Origin: Verrucomicrobiota bacterium
Lineage (GTDB): Bacteria; Verrucomicrobiota; Verrucomicrobiia; Limisphaerales; J093
NCBI GenBank assembly: GCA_029556615.1
Contig: JAKQDD010000113.1
Coordinates: 62,001-126,000, forward strand
Direction: 5' to 3'
Length of the DNA stretch: 64,000 bases
The notes below the pieces were generated by a model that had not been told where the DNA came from, searched no databases, and saw only the letters and a list, made by a program, of their open reading frames with translations. Position 1 is the stretch's first letter. Every line of letters begins with the position of its first letter. Shown in pieces: positions 8,487 through 17,158 of the stretch. A program made the position numbers and the translations under genes.

Positions 8487-10643
8487 ATGGCCGACGCCCC
8501 CGCCACGTTCAGCGAGTCCTGGTACCGCGTTGCCTCCCAACGCCTCAGCCTCCGCCCCACCGTGCGCGTCCGCCGCCAGTTCTATCGCGGCGAACGCTGG
8601 TTCGTCCTCGAAAACCCCCTCACCAACCAGTTCTTCCGCCTCCGGCCCGCCGCTTACGAGTTCGTCGCGCGCCTCCGGCCAGATCGGACGGTCGAAGAGG
8701 TGTGGAACGAATGCCTGAACCGCTTCCCGGATGACGCCCCCGGCCAGGAGTCGGTTGTCCAACTGCTGGGACAGCTCTACCACGCCAACCTGCTCCAATA
8801 CACCCTCGCCTCGGATACCGCCCAGCTCTTCAAACGCTACGAGAAAACACGCCAGCGCGAAATCCGAGGCCGGCTCCTGAACGTCATGTTCATGCGCTTC
8901 CCCCTCCTCGACCCGGACGCGCTCCTTGTCCGGACACGGCCCTATTGGGGATGGCTCATCGGCATCGTCGGTGCCATCCTCTGGATCGGCGTCATCGGCG
9001 CTGCCCTCAAAGTCGTCGCCGACCATTTCCCGGAGCTGCGCAGTCAGGCCCAGGGTATCCTCGCCCCGGATAACCTCGTCCTCCTCTACGCAGGCCTCGT
9101 CATCGTCAAAACCCTCCACGAGTTCGGACACGCCGCCTTCTGCCGGAAGTTCGGCGGGGAAGTCCATACCATGGGGATCCTGCTGATGATCTTCACCCCC
9201 GTGCCCTACATGGATGCCACCTCGGCCTGGGGGTTCCGGGAACGCTGGAAGCGGGTGCTCGTGGGAGCAGCCGGCATGATCGTCGAGCTCTTCGTCGCCG
9301 GTCTCGCCACCTTCGTCTGGGCCAAAACCGGCCAGGGCACGCTCCACAGCCTCGCCTACAACATGATGTTCACCGCCTCCGTCTCAACCCTCATCTTCAA
9401 CCTCAACCCCCTGCTCCGCTTCGACGGCTATTACATCCTCTCCGATCTGCTCGGCATCCCCAACCTCAGCCAGCGCGCCGGCCAGCTCTATCGCTACTGG
9501 GCCGAACGCTACCTCTACGGTCTTAAGAAGGTCGAAAGCCCCGCCCACACCCGCTCCGAAACCTTCTGGCTCGGCTTCTACGGCGTCACCAGCGGGGTCT
9601 ACCGCGTGTTCGTGTTCGGCGGCATCCTGCTCCTCGTCGCCGACCGCTTCCTCCTGATCGGCATTCTCATGGCCGCCGTCTGCGCCGTCGCCTGGGTCGC
9701 CGTCCCCACCGGCCGCCTCGTCGGATACCTCGCCACCAGCCCCAAACTCGACCGGCAACGCCCCCGCGCCATCAGCGTCACCGTCCTCCTCCTCGGCGGC
9801 CTCCTCGCTCTCCTCCAATGGCTCCCCTTCCCCCATCACTTCCGCGCCCCGGGCATCGTCCAAAGCCGCCAGTGGACCGAGGTCCGCACCGGCACCGCCG
9901 GCACCGTCGCCCGCCTCGTCGCCACCCCCGGCCAGCGCGTCGAAACCGGACAGGTCCTCCTCGAACTCGCCAACCCCGAGATCGATCACCGCTTGCAGGC
10001 CGCCCAAGCCCGCCGCATCGAGGTCGAATCCCGATTGCGTCAGGCGCTCCAACAGGCCATCCCCAACCTCAAACCCCTCCAGAGTCTCCTCGATTCCGCA
10101 ACCCGGGAAATCCAGCAGCTCGAAACCGATCGCAGCCGCCTCCAGGTCCAGGCCGCCCAAGCCGGCCTCTGGCTCGCACCCGAAATCGAGCACTTCGTCG
10201 GACGCTGGCTCTCCAAAGGCACCCCCTTGGGCCTGCTGATTGATCCCGCCGGCTTCGAGTTCCGTGCCATCGTCGGCCAGGAGGACGGCGACCGGCTCTT
10301 CGCCGCACCCTTGCACGAGGCCGAAGTGCGCCTCTACGGACAGGCTGATCTCTCCCTCACCGTCCCCGCCTTCCGCGTCATCCCCGCCGAACAACAGGAC
10401 CTCCCATCCGCTGCCCTCGGCTGGCGCTCCGGCGGCCCGGTCGCCGTCGCACCGCAAGACCCCGAAGGACGCCAGGCCGCTGAACCCTTCTTCGAGGTCC
10501 GCGCCACCCTCGACTCCCATCCCCAAGTCGCCCTCTTCCACGGCCGCGGCGGCAAAATCCGATTCGACCTCCCCGATCAACCCCTGCTCCCCCGCTGGGG
10601 ACGCAGCTTGCGCCAGCTCCTCCAGAAGCGCTACCAGCTGTGA
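8487..10643 (+). CDS. PqqD-like domain / M50 metalloprotease / HlyD-type adaptor fusion
   Basis: A 718-residue polytopic membrane protein. The N-terminal 100 residues resemble a PqqD-type peptide-binding winged helix (FVLENPLTNQFFRL, then a helical segment). Next is a site-2-protease-like M50 core with zinc motif HEFGH (H211, E212, H215) inside a membrane segment and the third ligand region NPLLRFDGYY (D313). After more membrane helices the last 260 residues form a periplasmic lipoyl/barrel-sandwich adaptor (GTAGTVARLVATPGQRVETG). This domain order is known for YydH-like 'peptide zinc metalloprotease' proteins. It would be the inner-membrane core of the export system, able to bind and possibly cleave a substrate during passage. 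All zinc residues are present. Confidence 0.85.
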   Translation: MADAPATFSESWYRVASQRLSLRPTVRVRRQFYRGERWFVLENPLTNQFFRLRPAAYEFVARLRPDRTVEEVWNECLNRFPDDAPGQESVVQLLGQLYHANLLQYTLASDTAQLFKRYEKTRQREIRGRLLNVMFMRFPLLDPDALLVRTRPYWGWLIGIVGAILWIGVIGAALKVVADHFPELRSQAQGILAPDNLVLLYAGLVIVKTLHEFGHAAFCRKFGGEVHTMGILLMIFTPVPYMDATSAWGFRERWKRVLVGAAGMIVELFVAGLATFVWAKTGQGTLHSLAYNMMFTASVSTLIFNLNPLLRFDGYYILSDLLGIPNLSQRAGQLYRYWAERYLYGLKKVESPAHTRSETFWLGFYGVTSGVYRVFVFGGILLLVADRFLLIGILMAAVCAVAWVAVPTGRLVGYLATSPKLDRQRPRAISVTVLLLGGLLALLQWLPFPHHFRAPGIVQSRQWTEVRTGTAGTVARLVATPGQRVETGQVLLELANPEIDHRLQAAQARRIEVESRLRQALQQAIPNLKPLQSLLDSATREIQQLETDRSRLQVQAAQAGLWLAPEIEHFVGRWLSKGTPLGLLIDPAGFEFRAIVGQEDGDRLFAAPLHEAEVRLYGQADLSLTVPAFRVIPAEQQDLPSAALGWRSGGPVAVAPQDPEGRQAAEPFFEVRATLDSHPQVALFHGRGGKIRFDLPDQPLLPRWGRSLRQLLQKRYQL

Positions 10644-12628
10644 TCACCCCCACCACGGATTACCGCCGCACCCGCTTCCACCGGCCCGAGCCCCTCCTCA
10701 AAGGACTCGACGCCCAAGCCCACGGCATGATGGGCCTCTTCCGACGACGCGCCGGAATCCTCCGCCGGCTCCGCGCCGACGCGGATCGCGTCGAAGCCGA
10801 CGCCGCAGCCTGCCATGCCCTCTCGAATCATCACCTCCAGGAACGTCTCCTCCGCTTCCGTGACCATATCCGCCGCGGCGGACGCGAGGCCGACCCGCAC
10901 ATCCTCCCCGCCCTCGCCGCCATCCGCGAAGCCGCCGACCGCCAGCTCGGCCTCCGGCCCTTCGGCGTCCAGCTCATGGGCGCCCTCGCCATGCACCGCG
11001 GGTACCTCGCCGAAATGGCCACCGGCGAAGGCAAAACCCTCACCGCCGGCCTCACCGCCATCCTCTGGGCCTGGACCCGACTCCCCACCCACGTCGTCAC
11101 GGTCAACGATTACCTCGTCCAACGCGACGCCGAGTGGCTCGCCCCCATGTACCACTTCTGCGGCGTCCGCGTCGGCTTCGTCACCGGCTTCATGCCGCCC
11201 GATGAACGCCGCAAAGGCTACGGCTGCGATGTCACCTACGCCACCAGCAAGGAGGTCGTCGCCGACTTCCTCCGCGACGGACTCCGCGTCGGTGCCCTGC
11301 GCGATCCCACCCGCCGCCTCATCCGACGTCTCCTCCGCCCCGCCCCCGAAGCCGCCGACGGCCTCGTCATGCGCGGCCTCCATTCCGCCATCGTCGATGA
11401 GGCCGACTCCGTGCTCATCGATGAGGCCGTCACCCCCCTCATCATCTCGACGCTCGAAAAAAATGACGCGCTCCGCGAAGCCACCCAGAGCGCCCATGAG
11501 CTCGCCGCCGAACTCCACGCCGGAGACGATTACACCCTCAACCTCCGCTATCGCGAAATCGAGTTCACCGCCCAGGGCCGATCCAAACTCGCCGACCGCT
11601 GCGCCCGGCTGCCCGGCCTCTGGCGCAGCCCCCTCCGCCGCGAGGAGCTCGTGAAACAGGCCCTCGTCGCCCGCGAATTCTATCACCTCGGCAAACAATA
11701 CATCATCTCCGATGGCCGCGTCGTCATCGTCGACGAGTTCACCGGACGCCAAATGCCCAACCGCACCTGGCGCGAGGGCATGCACCAGGCCATCGAAGCC
11801 AAAGAACACCTCAACCTCACCGACCCCAACGTCACCATCGCCCGCATCAGCTTCCAACGCTACTTCCGTCTGTACGAACGCATGGGCGGCATGACCGGCA
11901 CCGCCCAGGAGGCCGCCGGCGAGTTCTGGCAGACCTACCGCCTCCCCGTCATCACCATCCCCACCCACCGCCCCTGCATCCGGATCCATCACCCCGACCG
12001 CCTCTTCGCCACCGAACCCGCCAAATGGGATGCCATCGTCGCCGAAATCGAAACCACCCACGCCACCGGCCGCCCCATCCTCGTCGGCACCCGCAGCGTC
12101 ATCGCCTCCGAGAAACTCGCCGCCCGCCTCCAGGAACGCGGGCTCCCCTTCCGACTCCTTAACGCCGTCCGACATCAGGAGGAAGCCACCATCGTCGCCG
12201 TCGCCGGTGAACCCGCCCGCATCACCATCGCCACCAACATGGCCGGCCGCGGCACCGATATCCGCCTCGGCCAGGGCGTCGCCGCCCTCGGCGGCCTCCA
12301 CGTCCTCGCCACCGAACGCCATGAGTCCCGCCGCGTCGACCGCCAGCTCTTCGGCCGCAGCGCCCGCCAGGGCGACCCCGGCAGCGCCCAGGCCTTCGTC
12401 AGCGTCGAAGATGAGTTGCTCCGACGGCACCTCCCACATTGGGTCCACGCCCGCCTCCGCCATACCATGAGCGCCGGCCCGCCCGGCACCGGCACCCTCG
12501 CCCAGGCCGCCCTCAACCTCGCCCAGCGCAACGCCACCCGCCTCGCCTTCAAAATGCGCCGCAACGTCCTGCGCACCGACGATTGGCTCGACGAATCCCT
12601 CTCCTTCGCCGGCGCCGAAACCACCTAG
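10640..12628 (+). CDS. Short SecA-like translocation ATPase (second SecA type)
   Basis: A 662-residue SecA paralogue. Visible parts are the first nucleotide-binding domain with Walker A GEGKT (K132) and the DEAD-type Walker B D253-E-A-D256, the preprotein cross-linking region, and the second nucleotide domain with TNMAGRGTDI and GRSARQGDPGS. It is about 240 residues shorter than housekeeping SecA, lacking the C-terminal zinc finger and much of the helical-wing region. The GTG start overlaps the M50 stop (GTGA), so it is translationally coupled to the adaptor/protease genes, which argues that it powers this export system and not the general Sec pathway. That role is inference. Its stop is followed directly by a repeat element. 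Confidence 0.85.
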   Translation: MITPTTDYRRTRFHRPEPLLKGLDAQAHGMMGLFRRRAGILRRLRADADRVEADAAACHALSNHHLQERLLRFRDHIRRGGREADPHILPALAAIREAADRQLGLRPFGVQLMGALAMHRGYLAEMATGEGKTLTAGLTAILWAWTRLPTHVVTVNDYLVQRDAEWLAPMYHFCGVRVGFVTGFMPPDERRKGYGCDVTYATSKEVVADFLRDGLRVGALRDPTRRLIRRLLRPAPEAADGLVMRGLHSAIVDEADSVLIDEAVTPLIISTLEKNDALREATQSAHELAAELHAGDDYTLNLRYREIEFTAQGRSKLADRCARLPGLWRSPLRREELVKQALVAREFYHLGKQYIISDGRVVIVDEFTGRQMPNRTWREGMHQAIEAKEHLNLTDPNVTIARISFQRYFRLYERMGGMTGTAQEAAGEFWQTYRLPVITIPTHRPCIRIHHPDRLFATEPAKWDAIVAEIETTHATGRPILVGTRSVIASEKLAARLQERGLPFRLLNAVRHQEEATIVAVAGEPARITIATNMAGRGTDIRLGQGVAALGGLHVLATERHESRRVDRQLFGRSARQGDPGSAQAFVSVEDELLRRHLPHWVHARLRHTMSAGPPGTGTLAQAALNLAQRNATRLAFKMRRNVLRTDDWLDESLSFAGAETT

Positions 12629-12716
12629 TCGAGTCCTCGAAGGCAGGGGGGCAGGCCTGGAACGGCAGGGGCCAAACTTGACCTGTTGACCCCATATTCC
12701 ACAAGTCGAGGACTCC
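12629..12716 (-). repeat. Composite repeat element, copy 2 (module B only)
   Basis: Runs from CGAGTCCTCG to CGAGGACTC, starting on the base after the SecA-like stop codon. It contains the family core (CCAAACTTGACC on this strand). Module A is absent. It likely forms the 3' boundary of the export operon. Confidence 0.8.
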
Positions 12717-12720
12717 ACGC

Positions 12721-12833
12721 CTTCTCCCAGACTGCGCTGGGAAAATGGGGTCCGCCTGCGGCGAACTGCAGTTCGCGAACGCCGACTCCTGCATCAAGTC
12801 CGCGCGCCGGTTCTTCCCTCCCCCTGGAACCCC
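12721..12833. repeat. Structured intergenic repeat with a 16-bp palindrome
   Basis: Contains the hairpin TCCCAG/CTGGGA (12725-12742) and the perfect palindrome GCGAACTGCAGTTCGC (12761-12776). The part from about 12775 (GCCGACTCCTGCAT ... CCGGTTCTTCCCTCCCCCT) has a clear relative at 33563-33620, so this is a dispersed repeat. Confidence 0.6.
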
Positions 12834-12928
12834 GGAGCGGGGGGGTGCCGCAAACAAGGTGACAGGCTAATTGTCCCCACGGAGCGGGGGGGGTGCCGCA
12901 AACAAGGTGACAGGCTAATTGTCCCCAT
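12834..12928. repeat. Tandem duplication, two ~47-bp units
   Basis: Units at 12834-12880 and 12881-12928, both GGAGC-polyG-TGCCGCAAACAAGG followed by TGACAGGCTAATTGTCCCCA. They differ by one G in the G-run (7 versus 8) and in the last base, so the duplication is recent. Confidence 0.85.
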
Positions 12929-13059
12929 GAATGGCTGCCGCACGTCCCCACGCCTTCCGCGTCCACCGAATTCCCTTGCACACGAGGGCCGGCGGTGGTC
13001 TATTGCAATCTGTTTGCAACAACAAGCCGTCGCCCGAGAATCGCCTGAGTATCATCCGC

Positions 13060-13833
13060 ATGAACGCATTCCTCGCCGCCGCCTTCTGCGCCGCCACGGC
13101 CGTCACCCTCGAAGCCCAAACCGGCTTCTGGTCCCAACACGCCGACCTCGGCCTCAACTACGAGGACGGGGCCTGGGACCTCCACGTCCACCATCACGCC
13201 CTCGGCGAGTTTGAGCCCGGCGAAGCGATCCTCGGCGTCGACATCGCGGCCGCGCTCAGGGCCGTGCCCGCCGGAACGCCTTGGAGCTTCCTTGGCGCCG
13301 CCGGCAGTCCGGTCTGGATTCTGCCGCAAACCCACGACGACAACCTGCTCTTCCTCGGCCTCGGCACCGAGGAGCTCGCTGCTGGCCTCTTTGCCGGCGA
13401 TCAGGTCACGCTCGCACTCAAGGCCGTCAACGGTCCGGGCAGCTTCGCACTCTACCGCACCGACGCCTTCGGCACGCCGACTGTGTTCATGAACTCCGGC
13501 GACGGCATCGCCGCGGAGGATGCCGTCACACTGCCGGCAGGCAGCCATTCGCACGTCAATTGGGCCTTCAGCGCACCAGGCGCTTACCACATCGACTTCG
13601 AGGGGGCCGGGACGCTCGCCGAGGGCAACGTCTTCACGTCCAGCGGCCCTGTGACTTACACATTCCAGGTCGCCGCAGTGCCCGAACCGGCCACCCTGGC
13701 GTTGGCCGCCCTCGGCGCGCTCAGCCTGATCTGGCAGACCCGCCGGCGTCACGGACCCAGCCGCAACGTCGAAGACGCAGCACGAGAAGAGGCATCGCCG
13801 CCAGAAGGCACAGAGGGCGCAAGAAGCGGATGA
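13060..13833 (+). CDS. Exported PEP-CTERM protein with choice-of-anchor-M-like domain
   Basis: A 257-residue secreted protein. It begins with a short signal peptide (MNAFLAAAFCAATAVTLEAQ). The mature N-terminus (SQHADLGLNYEDGAWDLHVH and the later LGVDIAA) resembles the surface-anchored 'choice-of-anchor M' domain known from actinobacterial wall proteins. A PEP-CTERM sorting signal follows near residue 205 (VPEPATLALAALGALSLIW then TRRRHG), which directs exosortase processing; no exosortase is in this window. The 24 residues after the basic cluster are unusual and are encoded by an intergenic-type hairpin repeat, suggesting that the original stop was lost. It lies 430 bp beyond the SecA-like gene on the same strand; a link to that export system is only possible. 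Confidence 0.75.
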   Translation: MNAFLAAAFCAATAVTLEAQTGFWSQHADLGLNYEDGAWDLHVHHHALGEFEPGEAILGVDIAAALRAVPAGTPWSFLGAAGSPVWILPQTHDDNLLFLGLGTEELAAGLFAGDQVTLALKAVNGPGSFALYRTDAFGTPTVFMNSGDGIAAEDAVTLPAGSHSHVNWAFSAPGAYHIDFEGAGTLAEGNVFTSSGPVTYTFQVAAVPEPATLALAALGALSLIWQTRRRHGPSRNVEDAAREEASPPEGTEGARSG

Positions 13834-13875
13834 GGGAGCTCCTCTCTTGTGCTCCTTGTGCCTCTTCGCGGCGAC
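13794..13875. repeat. Imperfect hairpin repeat overlapping the PEP-CTERM gene end
   Basis: Arms at 13794-13823 and 13846-13875 are reverse complements with a few mismatches (AGAAGGCACAGAGGGCGCAAG against CTTGTGCTCCTTGTGCCTCT). The left arm encodes the last residues of the PEP-CTERM protein. It may act as a terminator between that gene and the hydrogenase operon. Confidence 0.6.
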
Positions 13876-14018
13876 TCCCCTTCTTCGCGGCTTCTCTCCC
13901 TCGCAGTTTCTCTTGGCATTCGACGCCAATTCCCCTTAAGTGTCTGCCCATGCGGAAGACCCTCGCGCCGGTCCCAGCTTCGGGCGGCCGAGCGACGGAT
14001 CCGGCGTAAGGGGCAACC

Positions 14019-16052
14019 ATGGCCCATCAGTTGACGACATGCACGTTCTGCGGCGTGGGATGCGGGCTCTACCTCGAGACCGCCGGACGCCGCGTCACCG
14101 GCACCTACCCCAGCATGTCGCACCCGACCAACCAGGGGCGGATCTGCGTGCGCGGCTGGCATGTCCATGAAATCGCCAGCTCGCCCAACCGGCTGCGGAC
14201 CCCCTTGATTCGCGAGAACGGGCAGCTTCGACCCGCGACCTGGGAGGAAGCCCTCCGCTTCCTGGCCGCCCGGTTCCGCGAGATCCGGGACCGGTACGGT
14301 CCGGACGCTTGGGTGTTCTTCAACGCGCCCCGCTGCGCCAACGAGGAAAGCTACCTGCTCCAGAAACTCGCCCGCGCCGTCGTCGGCACCAACAACATCG
14401 ACCACGGAACCGGCGTCTACTGCAACAACAGCATCCAAGTCCTCCAGGAAATGCTGGGCGTTCCCGCCACCACCAACTCGATCGGCGAGCTCGCCGCCAG
14501 CGACGTGATCCTCGTCGACGGCGTCGATTTGGGCGTCCAGTTGCCGACCATCGGCGGCCTCGTGATCCGCGCCAAACTCGCCGGCGCCAAGCTGATTGTC
14601 ATCGACGCCCGGCGGCATCGGGTGGCCGAACACGCGGACCACTTCCTCCAGCGCCGGCCCGGCACCGACCTGCTCGTCTACGGGGCCATGGCCAAGGTGA
14701 TCGTCGACCGCGGCCTGGCCAACCATGCGTTCATCAAGGCGCACTGCCGCGATTACGCCGCGTTCCTCGACAGCGTGCGGCATTTCGATCTCCTGGCCGC
14801 CGCCGACGCCGCCGGCGTTCCTGCCGAGCACATCGAAGCCGCCGCCCTCACCTACGCCAGGGGCCGCGCCGCCGCCCTGCTCTACTCGACCGGCGCCGAG
14901 TCCCGGAGCGCCGAGAGCCTTCGCGCCCTTCTCAACCTCGTGCTGCTGACCGGGAACCTCGGCAAGGAGGGCGCCGGCGTCTTCGCCCTCACGGAACACA
15001 ACAATCTGCAGGGCGTTTGCGACCTCGGGGTCGCCCCCGACCGGCTCCCCGGCTACGCGCCGGTCACCGACCCCGCCGCCCGCCAGCGTTTCGAGACCGC
15101 CTGGAAATGCCCGGTCCCCGCCAAGCCCGGCATCGGAACCCGCGACTTCTTCGAGAACCCGGAGCGATCCGGTGTCCGCGCCGCGTGGCTCTGCCGCTAC
15201 GACCCGGTCACCACCGCCACGTTCTGCGACGCCGCCGCCGTGTTGCGCAGCCTCGACCTCGTCGTGGTCCAGCACCTGTTCCCCATCGCCACGTCGGAAG
15301 TTGCCCATGTCGTCCTCCCCCTCGTAGGCTTCGGCGAGGAGGAGGTCACCTTCACGAGCACCGACCGCCGCATTCAACTGGCCCGACAGGTCACCGAACC
15401 CCCCATCGGCCCCGTCCCCGCCTGGCAACAGCTCACCCGCGTCGCCCGCGCCCTGGGCGCCCCCTGGGATTACCGGTCCAGCGCCGACATCATGGACGAG
15501 ATCTGCCGGGTGGTACCCCTCTACAGCGGCGCCTCTCACGAGAACCTCGGACGCGACTACGGCCGGGCCTGGCCCTGCACCAAGGACAAACCACTCGGCA
15601 CCCGGTTCCTCTTCGAGGAGGGCATCCGCGGTCGTCCGTTCCGCTTCGCCACCCTGGCCCGCCCCAACGCGGCGCCCGCGCCCCCCGCCGCCTACCCTCT
15701 CACCCTCGTGTTCGGTCAGTCCCTCTACTACTGGCACCAGAACATCCTTGTCCGCAATAGCGAAACCCTGCATCGGGAATTGCGGGTCCTGCTCATGGAT
15801 TACCCGGAGGGATTCGTCGAGATCAGCGTCGAGGACGCCCAAACGCTCAAGATCCGCGACGGGTCCAGGATCCAGTTGGTCGCCGAAACCGGATCCGCCA
15901 CCACCTGCGCCCGCGTCACCCGCGAGGTCCGGGCCGGCACCATTTTCGTCCCGTTCTTCGTCCGCGAACTCGAACATCAGATTCGCGGCCAGGAATACCT
16001 CGACCACGGCAGCCTCGGCCAACCGGTGTTCGTTCGAATTGAATCGGCCTGA
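14019..16052 (+). CDS. FdhF-like molybdopterin oxidoreductase subunit with atypical active site
   Basis: A 677-residue member of the bis-MGD molybdopterin family, close in length and layout to formate dehydrogenase H. It keeps the N-terminal [4Fe-4S] motif (C8, C11, C15, C43) and the LTGNLGK segment. However, where FdhF has Val-Sec-His this protein reads V-Tyr134-Cys135-Asn, and the VRGQNN segment carrying a catalytic Arg is LTEHNN. So all three residues expected for formate oxidation are changed, by my alignment from memory. It has no Tat signal and is probably cytoplasmic, docked on the hydrogenase complex encoded downstream. Canonical formate dehydrogenase activity is therefore doubtful; a different C1 or redox substrate, or an electron-relay role, is possible. 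It is the first gene of the operon. Confidence 0.8.
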   Translation: MAHQLTTCTFCGVGCGLYLETAGRRVTGTYPSMSHPTNQGRICVRGWHVHEIASSPNRLRTPLIRENGQLRPATWEEALRFLAARFREIRDRYGPDAWVFFNAPRCANEESYLLQKLARAVVGTNNIDHGTGVYCNNSIQVLQEMLGVPATTNSIGELAASDVILVDGVDLGVQLPTIGGLVIRAKLAGAKLIVIDARRHRVAEHADHFLQRRPGTDLLVYGAMAKVIVDRGLANHAFIKAHCRDYAAFLDSVRHFDLLAAADAAGVPAEHIEAAALTYARGRAAALLYSTGAESRSAESLRALLNLVLLTGNLGKEGAGVFALTEHNNLQGVCDLGVAPDRLPGYAPVTDPAARQRFETAWKCPVPAKPGIGTRDFFENPERSGVRAAWLCRYDPVTTATFCDAAAVLRSLDLVVVQHLFPIATSEVAHVVLPLVGFGEEEVTFTSTDRRIQLARQVTEPPIGPVPAWQQLTRVARALGAPWDYRSSADIMDEICRVVPLYSGASHENLGRDYGRAWPCTKDKPLGTRFLFEEGIRGRPFRFATLARPNAAPAPPAAYPLTLVFGQSLYYWHQNILVRNSETLHRELRVLLMDYPEGFVEISVEDAQTLKIRDGSRIQLVAETGSATTCARVTREVRAGTIFVPFFVRELEHQIRGQEYLDHGSLGQPVFVRIESA

Positions 16053-16054
16053 CC

Positions 16055-17158
16055 ATGCGCGCCCGAACCCTAGCCCGCGACGACGTCCTCAAGGTGGTGG
16101 ATCTCCTCCGCCGGAACCGCGAGGTCCTGGCCCCCTTCTGCGGCCGCGGCCGCGACACCTATTTCGACGTCGTCACCGACGACAACCGCGATCGCGTCCG
16201 CATCCACCTCCCCAACCCCTACTACCCCCCGAAGCGCTATCTCCTCCCCCATATCGAGCGGCTCATGCGCTCGCGCAACGACCACGGAGACCTCCAGTAT
16301 TCTCCCACCTACGACGAAACACCCCGCGCCCTCTTCGGGATCCGCTCCTGCGACGTCGCCGGCATCGCCCACCTCGACCGCTTCTACCTCGGACGCGATT
16401 TCCGTGATCCTTACTACGAGCGCCGACGACGCAATCTCTTCCTCGTCAATGTCGTCTGCACCCACCTCCGCCTCGACATCGACGACCAGTGCTTCTGTGT
16501 CTGCACGGATACCGGGCCGGCTGCCCGCAGCCATTTCGACCTGCAGCTCATGGACCTCGGCGACGAGTTCCTGGCCGTCGCCGGCAGCCCCGCCGGCGAG
16601 GCGTTCTTCGAACACTCGATCTTCCGCCCCGCCACCGCCGCCCACGTCAGCCGCCGCCACGAGATCCTCACCACCGTCCGGGCCCAGTTCAAAACCACCA
16701 CCAGCTGGTTCGCCGCCACCGTCCGCTACGTCTCCCAAGGCAACATCCTCGATGCCACCTGGGAAGAGATCGGAAACCGATGCCTCGAATGCGGCGGATG
16801 CACGTTCGTCTGCCCCGCCTGCACCTGCTTCACCGTCAGCGACCGGCGGGTCGGGCCCGACGAATACGAGCGCGTCCGCCTCTGGGACTCGTGCGCCCTG
16901 GCCGGCTTCACCCGCATGGCCGGCGGCTTCAACCCCCGCCGCGCCGTCCACGACCGCCGCAACCGGCGGTTCTTCCGCAAGCTCGCCCACTACTTCATCC
17001 AGCGTGAACTCTCCATGGCCTGCGTCGGCTGCGGCCGCTGCGCCGCGGTCTGCCACGGCGACGTCGGCATGCCCAGCGTCGTCGAAATGATCCGCCGCGC
17101 CACAGCCCCCACGGACACCACCACGCCCCTGGTCAACGCCGCCAAGACGCCGCCATGA
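16055..17158 (+). CDS. Iron-sulfur electron-transfer subunit (sulfhydrogenase beta / AsrA-like)
   Basis: A 367-residue soluble iron-sulfur protein of the HydB/AsrA type. Two [4Fe-4S] clusters are visible in the C-terminal third: CLECGGCTFVCPACTC and, near residue 327, CVGCGRCAAVC. The N-terminal two thirds match the family's non-cluster domain (LFGIRSCDVAGIAHLDRFYL). In archaeal sulfhydrogenases this subunit passes electrons between the flavin gamma subunit and the hydrogenase. It follows the FdhF-like gene by 2 bp, and its end overlaps the gamma-like gene (ATGA), so the three form one electron-transfer arm. The electron direction cannot be read from sequence. Confidence 0.82.
   Translation: MRARTLARDDVLKVVDLLRRNREVLAPFCGRGRDTYFDVVTDDNRDRVRIHLPNPYYPPKRYLLPHIERLMRSRNDHGDLQYSPTYDETPRALFGIRSCDVAGIAHLDRFYLGRDFRDPYYERRRRNLFLVNVVCTHLRLDIDDQCFCVCTDTGPAARSHFDLQLMDLGDEFLAVAGSPAGEAFFEHSIFRPATAAHVSRRHEILTTVRAQFKTTTSWFAATVRYVSQGNILDATWEEIGNRCLECGGCTFVCPACTCFTVSDRRVGPDEYERVRLWDSCALAGFTRMAGGFNPRRAVHDRRNRRFFRKLAHYFIQRELSMACVGCGRCAAVCHGDVGMPSVVEMIRRATAPTDTTTPLVNAAKTPP

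Noticed and set aside
12834-12928. CRISPR array
   Set aside because: Only two directly abutting units with no spacers and no cas genes; it is a tandem duplication.
14019-16052. Calling the molybdopterin subunit a standard formate dehydrogenase (fdhF)
   Set aside because: The expected Sec/Cys-His pair and the Arg segment are not conserved, so a firm name would mislead.
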